Below, piece by piece: positions 1-7,918 of a stretch of 64,000 bases of DNA (its first letter is position 1; each line of letters starts with the position of its first letter). The notes beneath the pieces were generated by a model. That model saw only the letters and a program-made list of their open reading frames with translations. It had not been told where the DNA came from and made no database searches. Source of the stretch: JARRNE01 sp963824085 (GTDB lineage Bacteria > Pseudomonadota > Gammaproteobacteria > Chromatiales > Chromatiaceae); contig CAWGNT010000020.1 in NCBI GenBank assembly GCA_963824085.1, forward strand, positions 1 to 64,000, written 5' to 3'. Both the position numbers and the translations under genes were made by a program.

Positions 1-704
1 TCGATGAGGCGCACCTCGCGGAACCCGAACTCTTCGATGGCGGGTGTCAGGGTGCGGCCGAGGATGAATTCCTCGACGAACTCCGGGGTCTGGAGCAGGG
101 CGTAACGCTTGCGCGCGGCCTCGGAGAGGTCCTGGTAAAGGTCCCCAAGGAAGCGGGTATTCCAGTCGGGGTCGGTGAAATCATGGACCAGCGCCCCGGT
201 GTCCGGGTCTTCCCGCTGCCAGAAACGCAGGAGCGGGGTGGCCCCGTCGCCGGAGGGCCCCAGGGCCCAGAGGGGGTTGTGCTTGGGGTCGAACAGCTCG
301 GCGGCGGCCGGGTGGGCACGCACCTGGTCGAAGCAGTGGAGCAGGTAGTCGCGGTCCGAATGGGTGCGACGGTCCGGGTGGCGGAAGTACAGTTCGTGCT
401 GATCCAGGGCGCGCTGGCGCCGCTCGCCGGGGCCGGACAGCAGCGGTGTCTCGATGAGGGCGTTGTCCTCCAGGAAGCGGACAAAGACGCAGCCCAGGAT
501 CCAGGCGACCGCGGCCTGGGTGAGGAAGGCCTCGCGCCAGACCTCGTAGGCGTCGCCGGTGCGCCCGGCCTCCTTCGCGGCCCGATACTGGTCCCGCAGG
601 CTCGCGTCGATCTCCGCCACGGCCCCCACCCGATCGCGCAGGTCGTCCTCCAGCTCCTTGAGCAGGCGTTGGAGGTCCTTCAGCAGTTGCGTGGCGTTGA
701 TCAT
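1..704 (-). CDS. pglX: BREX type 2 DNA adenine methyltransferase PglX (N-terminal part, runs off the left edge)
   Basis: PglX is the modification enzyme of BREX anti-phage systems and marks host DNA as self. Only about 234 N-terminal residues are present. The reading frame opens with MINATQLLKDLQRLLKEL and includes AWILGCVFVRFLEDN near residue 68 and a WALGPSGDG segment; I recognise this N-terminus as that of BREX-2 PglX. The catalytic methylase motifs lie outside the window. ATG at 704 is chosen because the family begins with this helical segment. pglW lies upstream on the same strand, the usual BREX-2 order, but about 1.5 kb of inserted material separates them. A second copy of the first codons lies 194 bp upstream (start at 898). 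Confidence 0.88.
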   Translation of the reverse strand, partial: MINATQLLKDLQRLLKELEDDLRDRVGAVAEIDASLRDQYRAAKEAGRTGDAYEVWREAFLTQAAVAWILGCVFVRFLEDNALIETPLLSGPGERRQRALDQHELYFRHPDRRTHSDRDYLLHCFDQVRAHPAAAELFDPKHNPLWALGPSGDGATPLLRFWQREDPDTGALVHDFTDPDWNTRFLGDLYQDLSEAARKRYALLQTPEFVEEFILGRTLTPAIEEFGFREVRLI

Positions 705-720
705 GGTTCAAATTCGAATT

Positions 721-797
721 TTCACCACGAAGGCACGAAGGACACGAAGATGTATTTCGTAGATTTCCTTCGTGCTCTTCGTGCCTTCGTGGTGCAA
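721..797. repeat. Hairpin repeat, copy 1
   Basis: Left arm 721-749 is built from repeated cacgaagg-like units; the complementary right arm is 767-797, with a loop of about 17 bases. The same element recurs at 915-991, 1388-1417 (one arm only) and 2165-2249. The arms can form a long imperfect hairpin in DNA or RNA. Confidence 0.9.
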
Positions 798-898
798 TTC
801 CTTTCTTTCGCCACGGCGCCTACCCGCTCGCGCAGGTCGTCCTCCAGCTCCTTGAGCAGGCGTTGCAGGTCCTTGAGCAGTTGCGTGGCGTTGATCAT
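722..898 (-). pseudogene. Truncated duplicate of the pglX 5' end (58-codon leader-like frame)
   Basis: The frame starting at ATG 898 repeats about the first 30 codons of pglX and then runs into the hairpin repeat, ending at TGA 722-724. It stops only 17 bases before the true pglX start at 704, so it could act as an upstream reading frame on the pglX messenger. It arises directly from the 194-bp tandem duplication and cannot make a working methyltransferase. Whether it is translated is unknown. Confidence 0.7.
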
Positions 899-914
899 GG
901 TTCAAATTCGAATT

Positions 915-991
915 TTCACCACGAAGGCACGAAGGACAAGAAGATCCTATTCCTGAATTTCCTTCGTGCTCTTCGTGCCTTCGTGGTGCAA
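915..991. repeat. Hairpin repeat, copy 2 (just downstream of the GxxExxY gene)
   Basis: Left arm 915-943 and right arm 961-991. It ends 13 bases past the stop codon of the minus-strand GxxExxY gene (stop at 1005-1007), so it could act as that gene's 3' hairpin. It is the second unit of the 194-bp tandem duplication. Confidence 0.9.
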
Positions 992-1004
992 TTCCTTTCT
1001 TTCA

Positions 1005-1424
1005 TTAGAGAACGAATCGTTTGATTCCCTCACGCAGTCGTGGGACGTTGAAGTTGATGAGCAGCCCCACCGGTACCCGTGCGATGCGTATGTAGGTCAG
1101 CAACTGCGCCTCATGGATCGGGAGAAGCTTCTCGACAGCCTTGAGCTCCAGGATGAGCTGATCGCCCACGAGGACATCGATCCGGTAGCCGCAATCCAAC
1201 CTCACACCCTTGTACTCGATTGGCACGGGGTGCTGCCTGCGATAAGTGATCCCTTGTAAACCCAGTTCGTGCGCCAAGCACTCCTCGTAGGCGCTTTCCA
1301 GCAACCCCGGTCCGAGTGCCTTGTGTACCTCGATCGCACACCCAATGACTTGGCGCGACAGCCCTTCAAACTCCAAACCCTTGCCCTCCTTCGTGTCCTT
1401 CGTGCCTTCGTGGTGAAAATTCAT
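1005..1424 (-). CDS. GxxExxY family protein, PD-(D/E)XK nuclease-like
   Basis: A 139-residue protein of the GxxExxY family, which has been grouped with PD-(D/E)XK nuclease folds. The signature GPGLLESAYEECL lies near residue 38, followed by YRIDVLV and LILELKAV, which supply the E, D and ExK positions expected of this fold. The first dozen residues (NFHHEGTKDTKE) are encoded by a hairpin-repeat arm, so the repeat overlaps the start codon. ATG 1424 overlaps the TGA of vapC (TGATG), suggesting translational coupling. A full hairpin repeat follows the stop. The cellular role of the family is not established; nuclease activity is inferred from the motif pattern only. Confidence 0.85.
   Translation of the reverse strand: MNFHHEGTKDTKEGKGLEFEGLSRQVIGCAIEVHKALGPGLLESAYEECLAHELGLQGITYRRQHPVPIEYKGVRLDCGYRIDVLVGDQLILELKAVEKLLPIHEAQLLTYIRIARVPVGLLINFNVPRLREGIKRFVL
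1388..1417. repeat. Hairpin repeat, copy 3 (single arm, overlaps the GxxExxY start)
   Basis: Only the right arm is present. Read on the minus strand it encodes the N-terminal residues of the GxxExxY protein. No matching left arm is visible next to it, so this copy cannot form the hairpin alone. Confidence 0.85.
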
Positions 1425-1813
1425 CAAACCGCGGCGACGATGTCGGTCTTGGAGAAGTCGTCCCCCTTGAACAAGAGCGGCTCGGCGCGCTGCTTCGCGA
1501 GCGCGTAGGAAAAGCAGTCGCCGAAGTTCAGGCTGGCCGCGTGCCGTCCGCGCCCGTATTGGAGCCAGGCATCGTAGGCGCCGCGCGCCAGCGTCTCGTC
1601 GCACGGCACCGTGCCCGTTCGCGAGCGCGCCAGAAGCTCGATCAGGAGGGCATGGCCACCACTGCCCAGCCGTGCAGTGATGACCATGGATGCCTCTACC
1701 CAGGTCGGGCCACTGATCGCAAGCTCGGGGGCCTCGGCGAGCGCCTTCGCGAACCCCTCCGCCTCGGGTTCGCCGAGCAGGATGCAGACCAGGGCCGAGG
1801 TATCAATGACCAC
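1424..1813 (-). CDS. vapC: VapC-family PIN-domain toxin
   Basis: A 129-residue PIN-domain RNase of the VapC type. The N-terminal VIDTSALV carries the first acidic residue, WVEASMV the conserved glutamate near residue 40, and NFGDCFSYALAK the later acidic cluster, ending with LLFKGDDFSKTD. The start is GTG at 1813, three bases after the stop of the antitoxin gene. It forms a toxin-antitoxin pair with the upstream gene and overlaps the downstream GxxExxY start. Its position inside the pglW-pglX interval makes it part of the defence island. VapC toxins of other systems cut tRNA or rRNA; the target here is unknown. Confidence 0.88.
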   Translation of the reverse strand: MVIDTSALVCILLGEPEAEGFAKALAEAPELAISGPTWVEASMVITARLGSGGHALLIELLARSRTGTVPCDETLARGAYDAWLQYGRGRHAASLNFGDCFSYALAKQRAEPLLFKGDDFSKTDIVAAV

Positions 1814-1816
1814 GGA

Positions 1817-2077
1817 TCAGTCCGGCAGTCCGTTGTCGCCGTAACCGAGTATCTCGTCCTCGCTCCGCCGGTCTTGAACAGGCAGCGAGGCGGCCCGACG
1901 GCCAATTTCCATGATGTCCTGGGCAGTTGCACGCGGAACGGGGAAAGCGGCGTCTCCTCGGACCTCTTCGAGCAGGGCGATGACCTCCTTGTTGACGGAA
2001 CGATGGCGGGACGCGGCCCTTTGCTTGAGCCAGGAATGCAGCTCGGCGGGGACATCGCGCAGGGTGACGTTCGGCAT
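1817..2077 (-). CDS. vapB: VapB/FitA-like antitoxin
   Basis: An 86-residue antitoxin whose N-terminus, MPNVTLRDVPAELHSWLKQR, resembles the ribbon-helix-helix DNA-binding region of FitA/VapB proteins; the C-terminal part would wrap the toxin. ATG 2077 is preferred over an upstream in-frame ATG because it begins with the strand of the ribbon-helix-helix fold. It lies immediately upstream of vapC on the same strand, the usual antitoxin-first order, and such antitoxins normally repress their own operon. Confidence 0.87.
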   Translation of the reverse strand: MPNVTLRDVPAELHSWLKQRAASRHRSVNKEVIALLEEVRGDAAFPVPRATAQDIMEIGRRAASLPVQDRRSEDEILGYGDNGLPD

Positions 2078-2164
2078 GGTACACCTTGATGTCAAAACGA
2101 TGTCGGAACGATAGCGGGCAAGTGCTCAAGGCACAAGACCGGGACGCTGCCCCGGGACCCTATT

Positions 2165-2249
2165 TTCACCACGAAGGCACGAAGGACACGAAGGACACGA
2201 AGAACCGAGTCTTTAAAATTCCTTGGTGTTCTTCGTGCCTTCGTGGTGA
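2165..2249. repeat. Hairpin repeat, copy 4 (between vapB and pglW)
   Basis: Left arm 2165-2203 contains an extra cacgaagga unit compared with the other copies; right arm 2221-2249. It lies 17 bases past the pglW stop codon at 2267-2269, so like copy 2 it sits where a 3' hairpin of a minus-strand gene would be. Confidence 0.9.
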
Positions 2250-2266
2250 TCCATCTCCCCGGGCGA

Positions 2267-5200
2267 TCACGACGCCAACGCCTGCGCCGGCTGGTGCGCC
2301 GCGAGCCAGAGGTCGGGGATGCGTGCCCACTGGGCGCTGGTGAAGACAGGGACGGGCTGGCCATCGAGCATGGGCCTCTGCTGCTGGGCGTCCGCGGGGA
2401 TCAGGACCCAAAGCCCCGGCGGCCCGCCTGGCCGCCCCGCTGCCTCGCGTAGGTCGTTGAGGAACCCAAGCCGATCATAGCGGGCCAGCAGACCTGGGTT
2501 GGTCAGGAGCACATGGCGCGAGGACGCCGCCAGCTCGGCCTGGACCCTGGGCATGACCGACCCCACCAGCCGCTGCAGGTTGGCCCAGTCACGGCTGGCG
2601 CCGCGCTCGGCCGCCTGCACCGCATCGGCCCGCAGGACGATGCGCCAGTCGATGCGCTTCTCTTGCCCGAAGGCCTTCATGTGACGGATGAGCAGCCTGT
2701 CCAGGCTCAGGACCTCAAGCGGGAACTCGGCGGCGAGGACACGTTCTGCGAGGGCCGCGCGGCTCGGAGAGACCAGCAGGGCCAGGAAATGCTGTTGGTC
2801 GCAGGAGTATCGAAGGCGCTGCTCGAACTGGGCAACCTCCACCCGGTCGGCCGGGACCTCCTCGAAGCGCCGGGCGATGGAGGTCTTGCGGGTGAGGACC
2901 GTGGCCGAGAGCACGGTGGTGAAGTCCCGCAGCGGTGAGACGTAGGCGCCCTTCCCGCCTCTGGCATCCGGCCGCCATTTGAGCTCGCTGCCGGCCTCTT
3001 CGAGCAAAGCGTCCAGGTCGGGCCTATCCGGCAGGGGCTGGGCCTGTGGGTAGCGCCCGGCGACGCGCTCGCGGACCTGCTCCGCCGACAGGTCTTTGGC
3101 ACCGCCCAGGGCGCCCACGGCAAGCTTGAGGGCGCGGGCGGCGGGCATCCCACGGGGGTAGATCTCCAGCCGACTGGACAGCGCGGCATGCTCCGAGGCC
3201 GCGGCCGCAAGTTGCAGCAGGCGGTTAGCGGCCGGGCGCGTCACACCGGGCGGCGGCTCAACGGCCTGCAGCGCCTCCAGCGCGCGTCCAGGCGGGCGCA
3301 GCTGATCCTCTTGGGCGAGGGCATCCGCTCGCTTGCCGAGGGTCTCCGCGTAATCGGCCAGGCGCTCACCGTCGATGGACGGCGTACCGTCGTCGGCGGT
3401 CTCATCCCGGGCCAGCAGGATGAGGCCGCCGTGCCCCGCGCGGCGCAGGATCCAGCGGGGAGCGGCGCGGTCGCGCTCCGTCTCCACCGCCGCGCGCACG
3501 ACCGCCAGGGCCTGGCGGGTGCGGACCGGCTCGCCCTGCAGGGAGCCGCGGCTTGCCAGCAGGGCCTCCGCCAACTCGGCGGTGGTCATCACCCCGCCTT
3601 GTGTATCCAGCAGGGTGGCGATGTCCTCCCGCAGCGCGGTCATGGGGGGGGCCTTGAGCCAGCGCTGGCGAGCGCTGGAAATCGCGTGGCTCACAACGGC
3701 CGGATTGACGGAGAGTTGCCGGGCGACCTCGCTCTGACTCGGCCAGCCGGCGGGGACATCGTCCGCCAGGGCGAGGAGTCGTTCGACGGCCTGTGCACCA
3801 GTCTGGGCCTGTGCGGACCGCCCACTGGGGATGAGCAGCCCGACGAGTACGTCGATACTCGGGACCTCATCTGGCCCCGCTGGTACCTCGACCTGTGAGG
3901 TGAATCCGGGGCCGGGGCTTGGCCCGAATCTGGGCAGGATCTTGGGTTCCGCGGCGGCCTCTGGGAAGCGAGCTGCCAGCCGTTCCATGCACTCGGCCAG
4001 CTCACGGCGGGTCTTGCTGCCCACGCCGCGCAGGCGCCGGATCTGGGCCAGGGGGAAGTGAATGAGGTCGCGGACGCTGCGCAGACTCGCGCGCTCCACG
4101 GCATTGAGGGCGCGCGGCGACAGGCCCAACTCGGCCAGGAGGGTGTCCAGGCTCGCCGCCTCGATCGTGGTGAGGGGGGCCAGCTCGTCACCGTGGTCCG
4201 TGCCCACTTCCGCCCGGGCGGCGCCAGCAAAGACGCCGCGCCATGCCGTCAGCATCTCCTGGGCATTGTCGAAGCGGGCGCGGTAGTCACGCTGCAAGGC
4301 CTTGGTGAAGAAGACCGCCATGGGTTCACGAAGCGTCGTGTCGAAGGCGGTGGTATCGAGGGTGGCCTCGGCCTCGATCACGGCGGGGTCGCTCTGCCCA
4401 TCGCCCCAGGTGGGCAGGCCGCCGGTCGCCATCTGGTAGAGGGTGACGGCCGCGGCGAAGCGCTCGGCGTAGGTGTCCCAGCGCGGCGGCTTGCGCAGCG
4501 CCAGGAAGGGGTCCAGGTAGGGTACGGTTCCGGCACGGACGTTCTCCGCCGGCGTATCGGCCAGGGAGAAGTCGAAAAGCACCAGGTGAAGCTGCTCGCC
4601 CTTGCCCATGAGCGCGACGCCGAGGTTCTCCGGTTTGATGTCCCGGTGAGGCACTCCCTCCTGTTCGAGCCAGTTCACGGCTTGCAGGAGGTCCTCGCCG
4701 AAGCGCTCCAGCAGCTCCAGGTGCAGCCGTCCCTCCTCGCGCAAGCGCTGGGCCAGGGTCTTGTCCCCCGCCTTGTCCATGAGGATGCCGACACGGCCCT
4801 GGTAGTCTCGCTCGTCGTGGAGTTGGACGATGAACTGGTGGCGACGCAGCCGGCGCAGGACCTCGGCCTCGGCCTTTAGCCTGGCGTTGTCCGGGGGCTC
4901 CAGGGCGACCTTGAGCACCTGCTCTTTCCCCTGGTTGTCCACCAGCAAGACAATGGACGATGCGCCCTTGCCAATGGGCCGCTTGACGACCAGGCCATCG
5001 GTGAGGACGTCACCCGCCTTGGCTTGGGTGGGATCGGCGACCAGGCCTTCCTTGGGCTCGGGCGTGGTGATCTCGTCCTCGAAGGCATCGAGGGCTTCCA
5101 GGAACTCCTCGACGGTGTCGAACCGGGCGCTGACCTCGGGGTGAGTGCTGGCCTGGATCAGGTACTGGAGGGACTCGGCCGCGCCATCGAGCACCGAGGA

Positions 5201-6556
5201 GATCTGGAGCCCCCGCCCATCTCTTAGCCTCTCGCTGAGCTCGAAAAAGCTCTGGGCTGGAGGCTTGCCGGAGAACAGGTGGTAGGCCAGGGCGCCCAAA
5301 GAGAAGACATCCGCCTGCTCCCCGGCCTCGCCGCGCCCGGCGAGGGTCTCGGGCGCCATGTAGACGGCGCTCGCCTCCTCGATGTGGTTGGCGAGATGGC
5401 TGGTGGCCGACAGACCCAGCGAGGTCATCCGGGTGCCGGTGCTTTCGCGGGCGGCGGTCTCCCAGTTGAAGATCTGCAGGCGCAGGGAGTCGGCGTCGGG
5501 GTCCAGGACCAGGATGTTCTGGGGGCTCAAAGCCCGATGGTAGAGGCGCTTTCCGTGGGCGTAGCGCACCGCCTCAGCGATCTGACGCAGGAGGTCCAGG
5601 CGGGCGTCCACCGAGAGGCGGTCGCCCCGTTCTGCGAGAAAGTGGTCGAAGCGCTGGGAGCTGGGGAGATGCTCGTAGATGAGCGCCGGTCCTCGCTCGT
5701 GCTCGGTGTAGCCCTTGGCGCGCAGGATACCGGGGTGGCTGATGCCGTTGAGGATAGAATACTCGCGCCGCGCCGCCTTGACGATGGCGGCGCGGGCATC
5801 CGCGCTGGCGCCCGGTTCGACGACGTAGATACGCACCCGCGCCCGTTCCTTGTCGAGGGCGACGTGGGTGGCGGCCCAGTCCTGGTAAGTTGGACCCTCG
5901 AACAGGAGCTGATCCAGCCGATAATCGCCGACCTTGCGGGCTCGCTGGGACTGGCGGATGCCGGCCTCCTCCATGGCCCGGGTCAGCGCCTTGGCCATGG
6001 GGCGGTCGATGCGCACGCGTGGCGGGTTGGCGGCGTCCCAGCGGGTCAGGGCGGCGACAATGCCGCGCGTGCTGCCCCGCCCCGCGGTCTCGGCCAGGTC
6101 CCGGGTGTGTACCGCGGCGGCGACGTGCTCCGGCAGGCGGACGCGGTTGCTCTCGTCCGACAGGAACACGCGGGGCTCCAGAAACGGGAGGCGGGCCTGC
6201 TTCATGGCCCGCGCCTGGCGCAACAGGGTCACCAGCTTCTTGGCCTTGCGATTGGCCAGAATGAGGGGGTTGTCGTCGGTGAATCGGCGCCCGTCCTGGG
6301 TCCAAGTCCAGGTACTGGCGTCGCCGTCCACGTGACCGGGGCGGCTCTTGATCTCTACTAGGTAGAAGCCCTTGGGCGTGAGGACGAGGGCGTCGACCTC
6401 GTTGAAGGAACCGTCAGTCCCAATAAACTCGAAATTCGCCCAGACGCGGTAGGGATCGTGGTCCGGGAGACGCTCGCGAACAAAGGCCAGCGCCTCCCGC
6501 TCCCAGGGGAACTGGGAGGGGGTTACCTCGATCCAGCGCTCGGAGCTCAGACTCAT
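2267..6556 (-). CDS. pglW: BREX type 2 serine/threonine kinase-like protein PglW
   Basis: A 1429-residue multidomain protein matching PglW. Residues 1-150 are a NERD (nuclease-related) domain with FNEVDALVLT and FYLVEIK. Residues about 205-490 form a first kinase-like domain whose catalytic loop reads HRALSPQN and whose DFG position reads FNW, so it lacks the catalytic aspartate. Residues about 525-790 form a second kinase domain with GKGASSIVLL, an intact HRDIKPEN loop and DFSLAD. A helix-hairpin-helix-like stretch follows (LRGVGSKTRRELAE, near 880), then a long C-terminal region. PglW is the signalling kinase of BREX-2; pglX lies downstream. The remaining BREX-2 genes are not in the window and would be expected to the left. 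Confidence 0.93.
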   Translation of the reverse strand: MSLSSERWIEVTPSQFPWEREALAFVRERLPDHDPYRVWANFEFIGTDGSFNEVDALVLTPKGFYLVEIKSRPGHVDGDASTWTWTQDGRRFTDDNPLILANRKAKKLVTLLRQARAMKQARLPFLEPRVFLSDESNRVRLPEHVAAAVHTRDLAETAGRGSTRGIVAALTRWDAANPPRVRIDRPMAKALTRAMEEAGIRQSQRARKVGDYRLDQLLFEGPTYQDWAATHVALDKERARVRIYVVEPGASADARAAIVKAARREYSILNGISHPGILRAKGYTEHERGPALIYEHLPSSQRFDHFLAERGDRLSVDARLDLLRQIAEAVRYAHGKRLYHRALSPQNILVLDPDADSLRLQIFNWETAARESTGTRMTSLGLSATSHLANHIEEASAVYMAPETLAGRGEAGEQADVFSLGALAYHLFSGKPPAQSFFELSERLRDGRGLQISSVLDGAAESLQYLIQASTHPEVSARFDTVEEFLEALDAFEDEITTPEPKEGLVADPTQAKAGDVLTDGLVVKRPIGKGASSIVLLVDNQGKEQVLKVALEPPDNARLKAEAEVLRRLRRHQFIVQLHDERDYQGRVGILMDKAGDKTLAQRLREEGRLHLELLERFGEDLLQAVNWLEQEGVPHRDIKPENLGVALMGKGEQLHLVLFDFSLADTPAENVRAGTVPYLDPFLALRKPPRWDTYAERFAAAVTLYQMATGGLPTWGDGQSDPAVIEAEATLDTTAFDTTLREPMAVFFTKALQRDYRARFDNAQEMLTAWRGVFAGAARAEVGTDHGDELAPLTTIEAASLDTLLAELGLSPRALNAVERASLRSVRDLIHFPLAQIRRLRGVGSKTRRELAECMERLAARFPEAAAEPKILPRFGPSPGPGFTSQVEVPAGPDEVPSIDVLVGLLIPSGRSAQAQTGAQAVERLLALADDVPAGWPSQSEVARQLSVNPAVVSHAISSARQRWLKAPPMTALREDIATLLDTQGGVMTTAELAEALLASRGSLQGEPVRTRQALAVVRAAVETERDRAAPRWILRRAGHGGLILLARDETADDGTPSIDGERLADYAETLGKRADALAQEDQLRPPGRALEALQAVEPPPGVTRPAANRLLQLAAAASEHAALSSRLEIYPRGMPAARALKLAVGALGGAKDLSAEQVRERVAGRYPQAQPLPDRPDLDALLEEAGSELKWRPDARGGKGAYVSPLRDFTTVLSATVLTRKTSIARRFEEVPADRVEVAQFEQRLRYSCDQQHFLALLVSPSRAALAERVLAAEFPLEVLSLDRLLIRHMKAFGQEKRIDWRIVLRADAVQAAERGASRDWANLQRLVGSVMPRVQAELAASSRHVLLTNPGLLARYDRLGFLNDLREAAGRPGGPPGLWVLIPADAQQQRPMLDGQPVPVFTSAQWARIPDLWLAAHQPAQALAS

Positions 6557-7102
6557 CCTTACTCAATGCCAGAGTGTCTATAGTTCTCAGAGGTCAGGGC
6601 CCGAACAGCGACTGTTGAATGGCTTGTCAAAGAACGTCTCTACGCCGTCTGAGGTCGACCGCCAGTCTAGTGTGTCTGTTGTGCTCGCGCTACGGAACTC
6701 TCGGGATCGGCAGATGATATGCTGAGGTCCGTCGTATAGTGCCAATACCCGATGTTGAAGTCTTACGGAGTGCGGTCCGGCCCTCTGGTTCAGGGCGGGA
6801 TCTGGCGGGTTTCCCGACTGAAGCGCGTCGGTCCGAGGGCACAAACGGACCGGGTGCACGTTTCTTCGCGGACGACGCCGGTCTCTGCTCGCCGACGTTG
6901 TGGGTTGCGCCGTGCGCCACCTGAGTCTGCGAGCACCGGCCACCGCGAGGCCGAGCACGAGGTATAGAGCCGCCGGTTGGATCAAAGGGGTAAGTTGCGG
7001 AATGTGAACAGGTCGGGCATAGCGATCCTAACGTTTCGGCGGCGTTCTCGCACAGGGACCATCGTCCGCGCCCTGTTCCTTGGGGCACGGGTCCTTTTCC
7101 GT
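6557..7102. other. Intergenic region upstream of pglW
   Basis: About 545 bp between pglW and a small plus-strand gene. Frames on both strands are open for up to about 130 codons, but their compositions are arginine/proline-rich out-of-frame patterns and I recognise no family. The pglW promoter should lie at the left end. Nothing else could be supported. Confidence 0.5.
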
Positions 7103-7258
7103 ATGCTCGGGAAATCGGCGGGCCTTTTCGTCGCGAGCGCGCACACCTCGCCGCCGGACGACGAGATTAGCAGCTCGATCCGCGGAGGCATCCTGAATTA
7201 TCGAACCGGGAAGCTGGACGACGGGACCGACCCGGGCGGACTCTACGATCGGGACTAA
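7103..7258 (+). CDS. Small conserved-looking hypothetical protein
   Basis: A protein of about 51 residues if the internal ATG at 7103 is used; the frame stays open upstream to 6977. The C-terminal half, with SSIRGGILNYRTGKLDDGTD and a terminal GLYDRD, is polar and well behaved, unlike the random frames around it, and resembles small uncharacterised proteobacterial proteins with an RGG-NYRTGK-DDGTDP pattern. It ends four bases inside the 3' end of the opposing reading frame. Function unknown. Confidence 0.45.
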   Translation: MLGKSAGLFVASAHTSPPDDEISSSIRGGILNYRTGKLDDGTDPGGLYDRD

Positions 7259-7518
7259 CGGCGAAGACCTTTCGACACTGCCGTCTTCCCAATCGCGCCG
7301 CCTTGGCGTCCCGCGTCTGCGGCGGGATTTCGCATGGGACTTGCGGCGAGATCTATCGACTGCCCAACCTTCACCCCCACCCAAGCCATCATCCCACTCC
7401 ATAACAGCGGCAGACCCAGGTAGAGACTCGTGGTGATCATATTGAGCAGCATGCGCTCGATCAGCGCAGGAGCATCTTTCAGCGAGAAGGGGACGATCTC
7501 CGTGGCGGCTCGTGTCAC
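7255..7518 (-). pseudogene. Possible 3' remnant of a membrane protein gene
   Basis: An 87-codon frame with a central hydrophobic segment (MITTSLYLGLPLLWSGMMAW) and a polar tail. It resembles the C-terminal part of large inner-membrane proteins of integrative conjugative elements (TraG N-terminal-domain type), but the match is from memory and weak. Its GTG start overlaps the shifted stop of the neighbouring vapC remnant, and no other conjugation genes are seen. Remnant or chance frame are both possible. Confidence 0.3.
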
Positions 7519-7918
7519 GCCTGCTCCCAGTCCTCGACCCGCAGTCCCGGGACCCGACCCAGCTCGTTCGTGTTATGGGTGACCAGCGTCACGTCCCTGG
7601 CCCGGGCGCCGCGATCAGCATGTCCCGTTCGCCGATCAGTTGACCCAAGGGTTGAAGGTGGGCGCGGATCTCCGCGTAGTGCTCCGCTGCGGATTGGTCG
7701 AAGGGGGACAGGGGGAGGCGCAGGAAGGGCTCCAGGCTTGCCCGCACCTTATCGAAGCCGCGGTTGGACAGGTGCGCGCCAACCAACAGCTCGGCCCAGA
7801 CGACCGAGCAGATGGAAAGCTCGCCGAAGCCGACCTGGCGAATCCGTGCGGCAATCGATTCACGACGCCCGCGGATAATCTCAATGGAGGTGTTGGTATC
7901 CAGCAGGAAACGCGCCAT
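7515..7918 (-). pseudogene. VapC-family PIN toxin gene with a frameshift
   Basis: The frame from ATG 7918 encodes a PIN-domain toxin with MARFLLDTNTSIEII, WAELLVGA and GERDMLIAA, then breaks near 7605-7612 and ends early at 7589. In the next frame the expected VapC C-terminus follows directly (ARARDVTLVTHNTNELGRV) and ends at TGA 7515-7517. The residue pattern implies a small deletion in a GC-rich stretch. As read, the toxin lacks the C-terminal region including the last acidic position, so it is probably inactive, or the base call is wrong. ATG 7918 overlaps the antitoxin stop. Confidence 0.82.

Larger units (their letters stand above)
615..1002. repeat. 194-bp tandem duplication spanning the pglX start and a hairpin repeat
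   Basis: Positions 615-808 and 809-1002 are near-identical copies in direct orientation. Each contains about 90 bp of the first pglX codons, the sequence around the start codon (cat at 702-704 and 896-898), and one complete hairpin repeat. The offset is exactly 194 bp at the shared segment around the start codon. The copies differ by a few substitutions and small differences in the hairpin loop. Slippage or recombination between flanking hairpin repeats would explain the duplication; that is inference. Confidence 0.9.

Noticed and set aside
721..2249. Repeated cacgaagg units could be read as a CRISPR array.
   Set aside because: The units are adjacent without unique spacers of constant length, and they form hairpin arms; no cas genes are present.
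6587..7088. Two overlapping minus-strand frames of 132 codons upstream of pglW.
   Set aside because: Arginine/proline-rich composition, no start signal and no recognisable motif; treated as intergenic.
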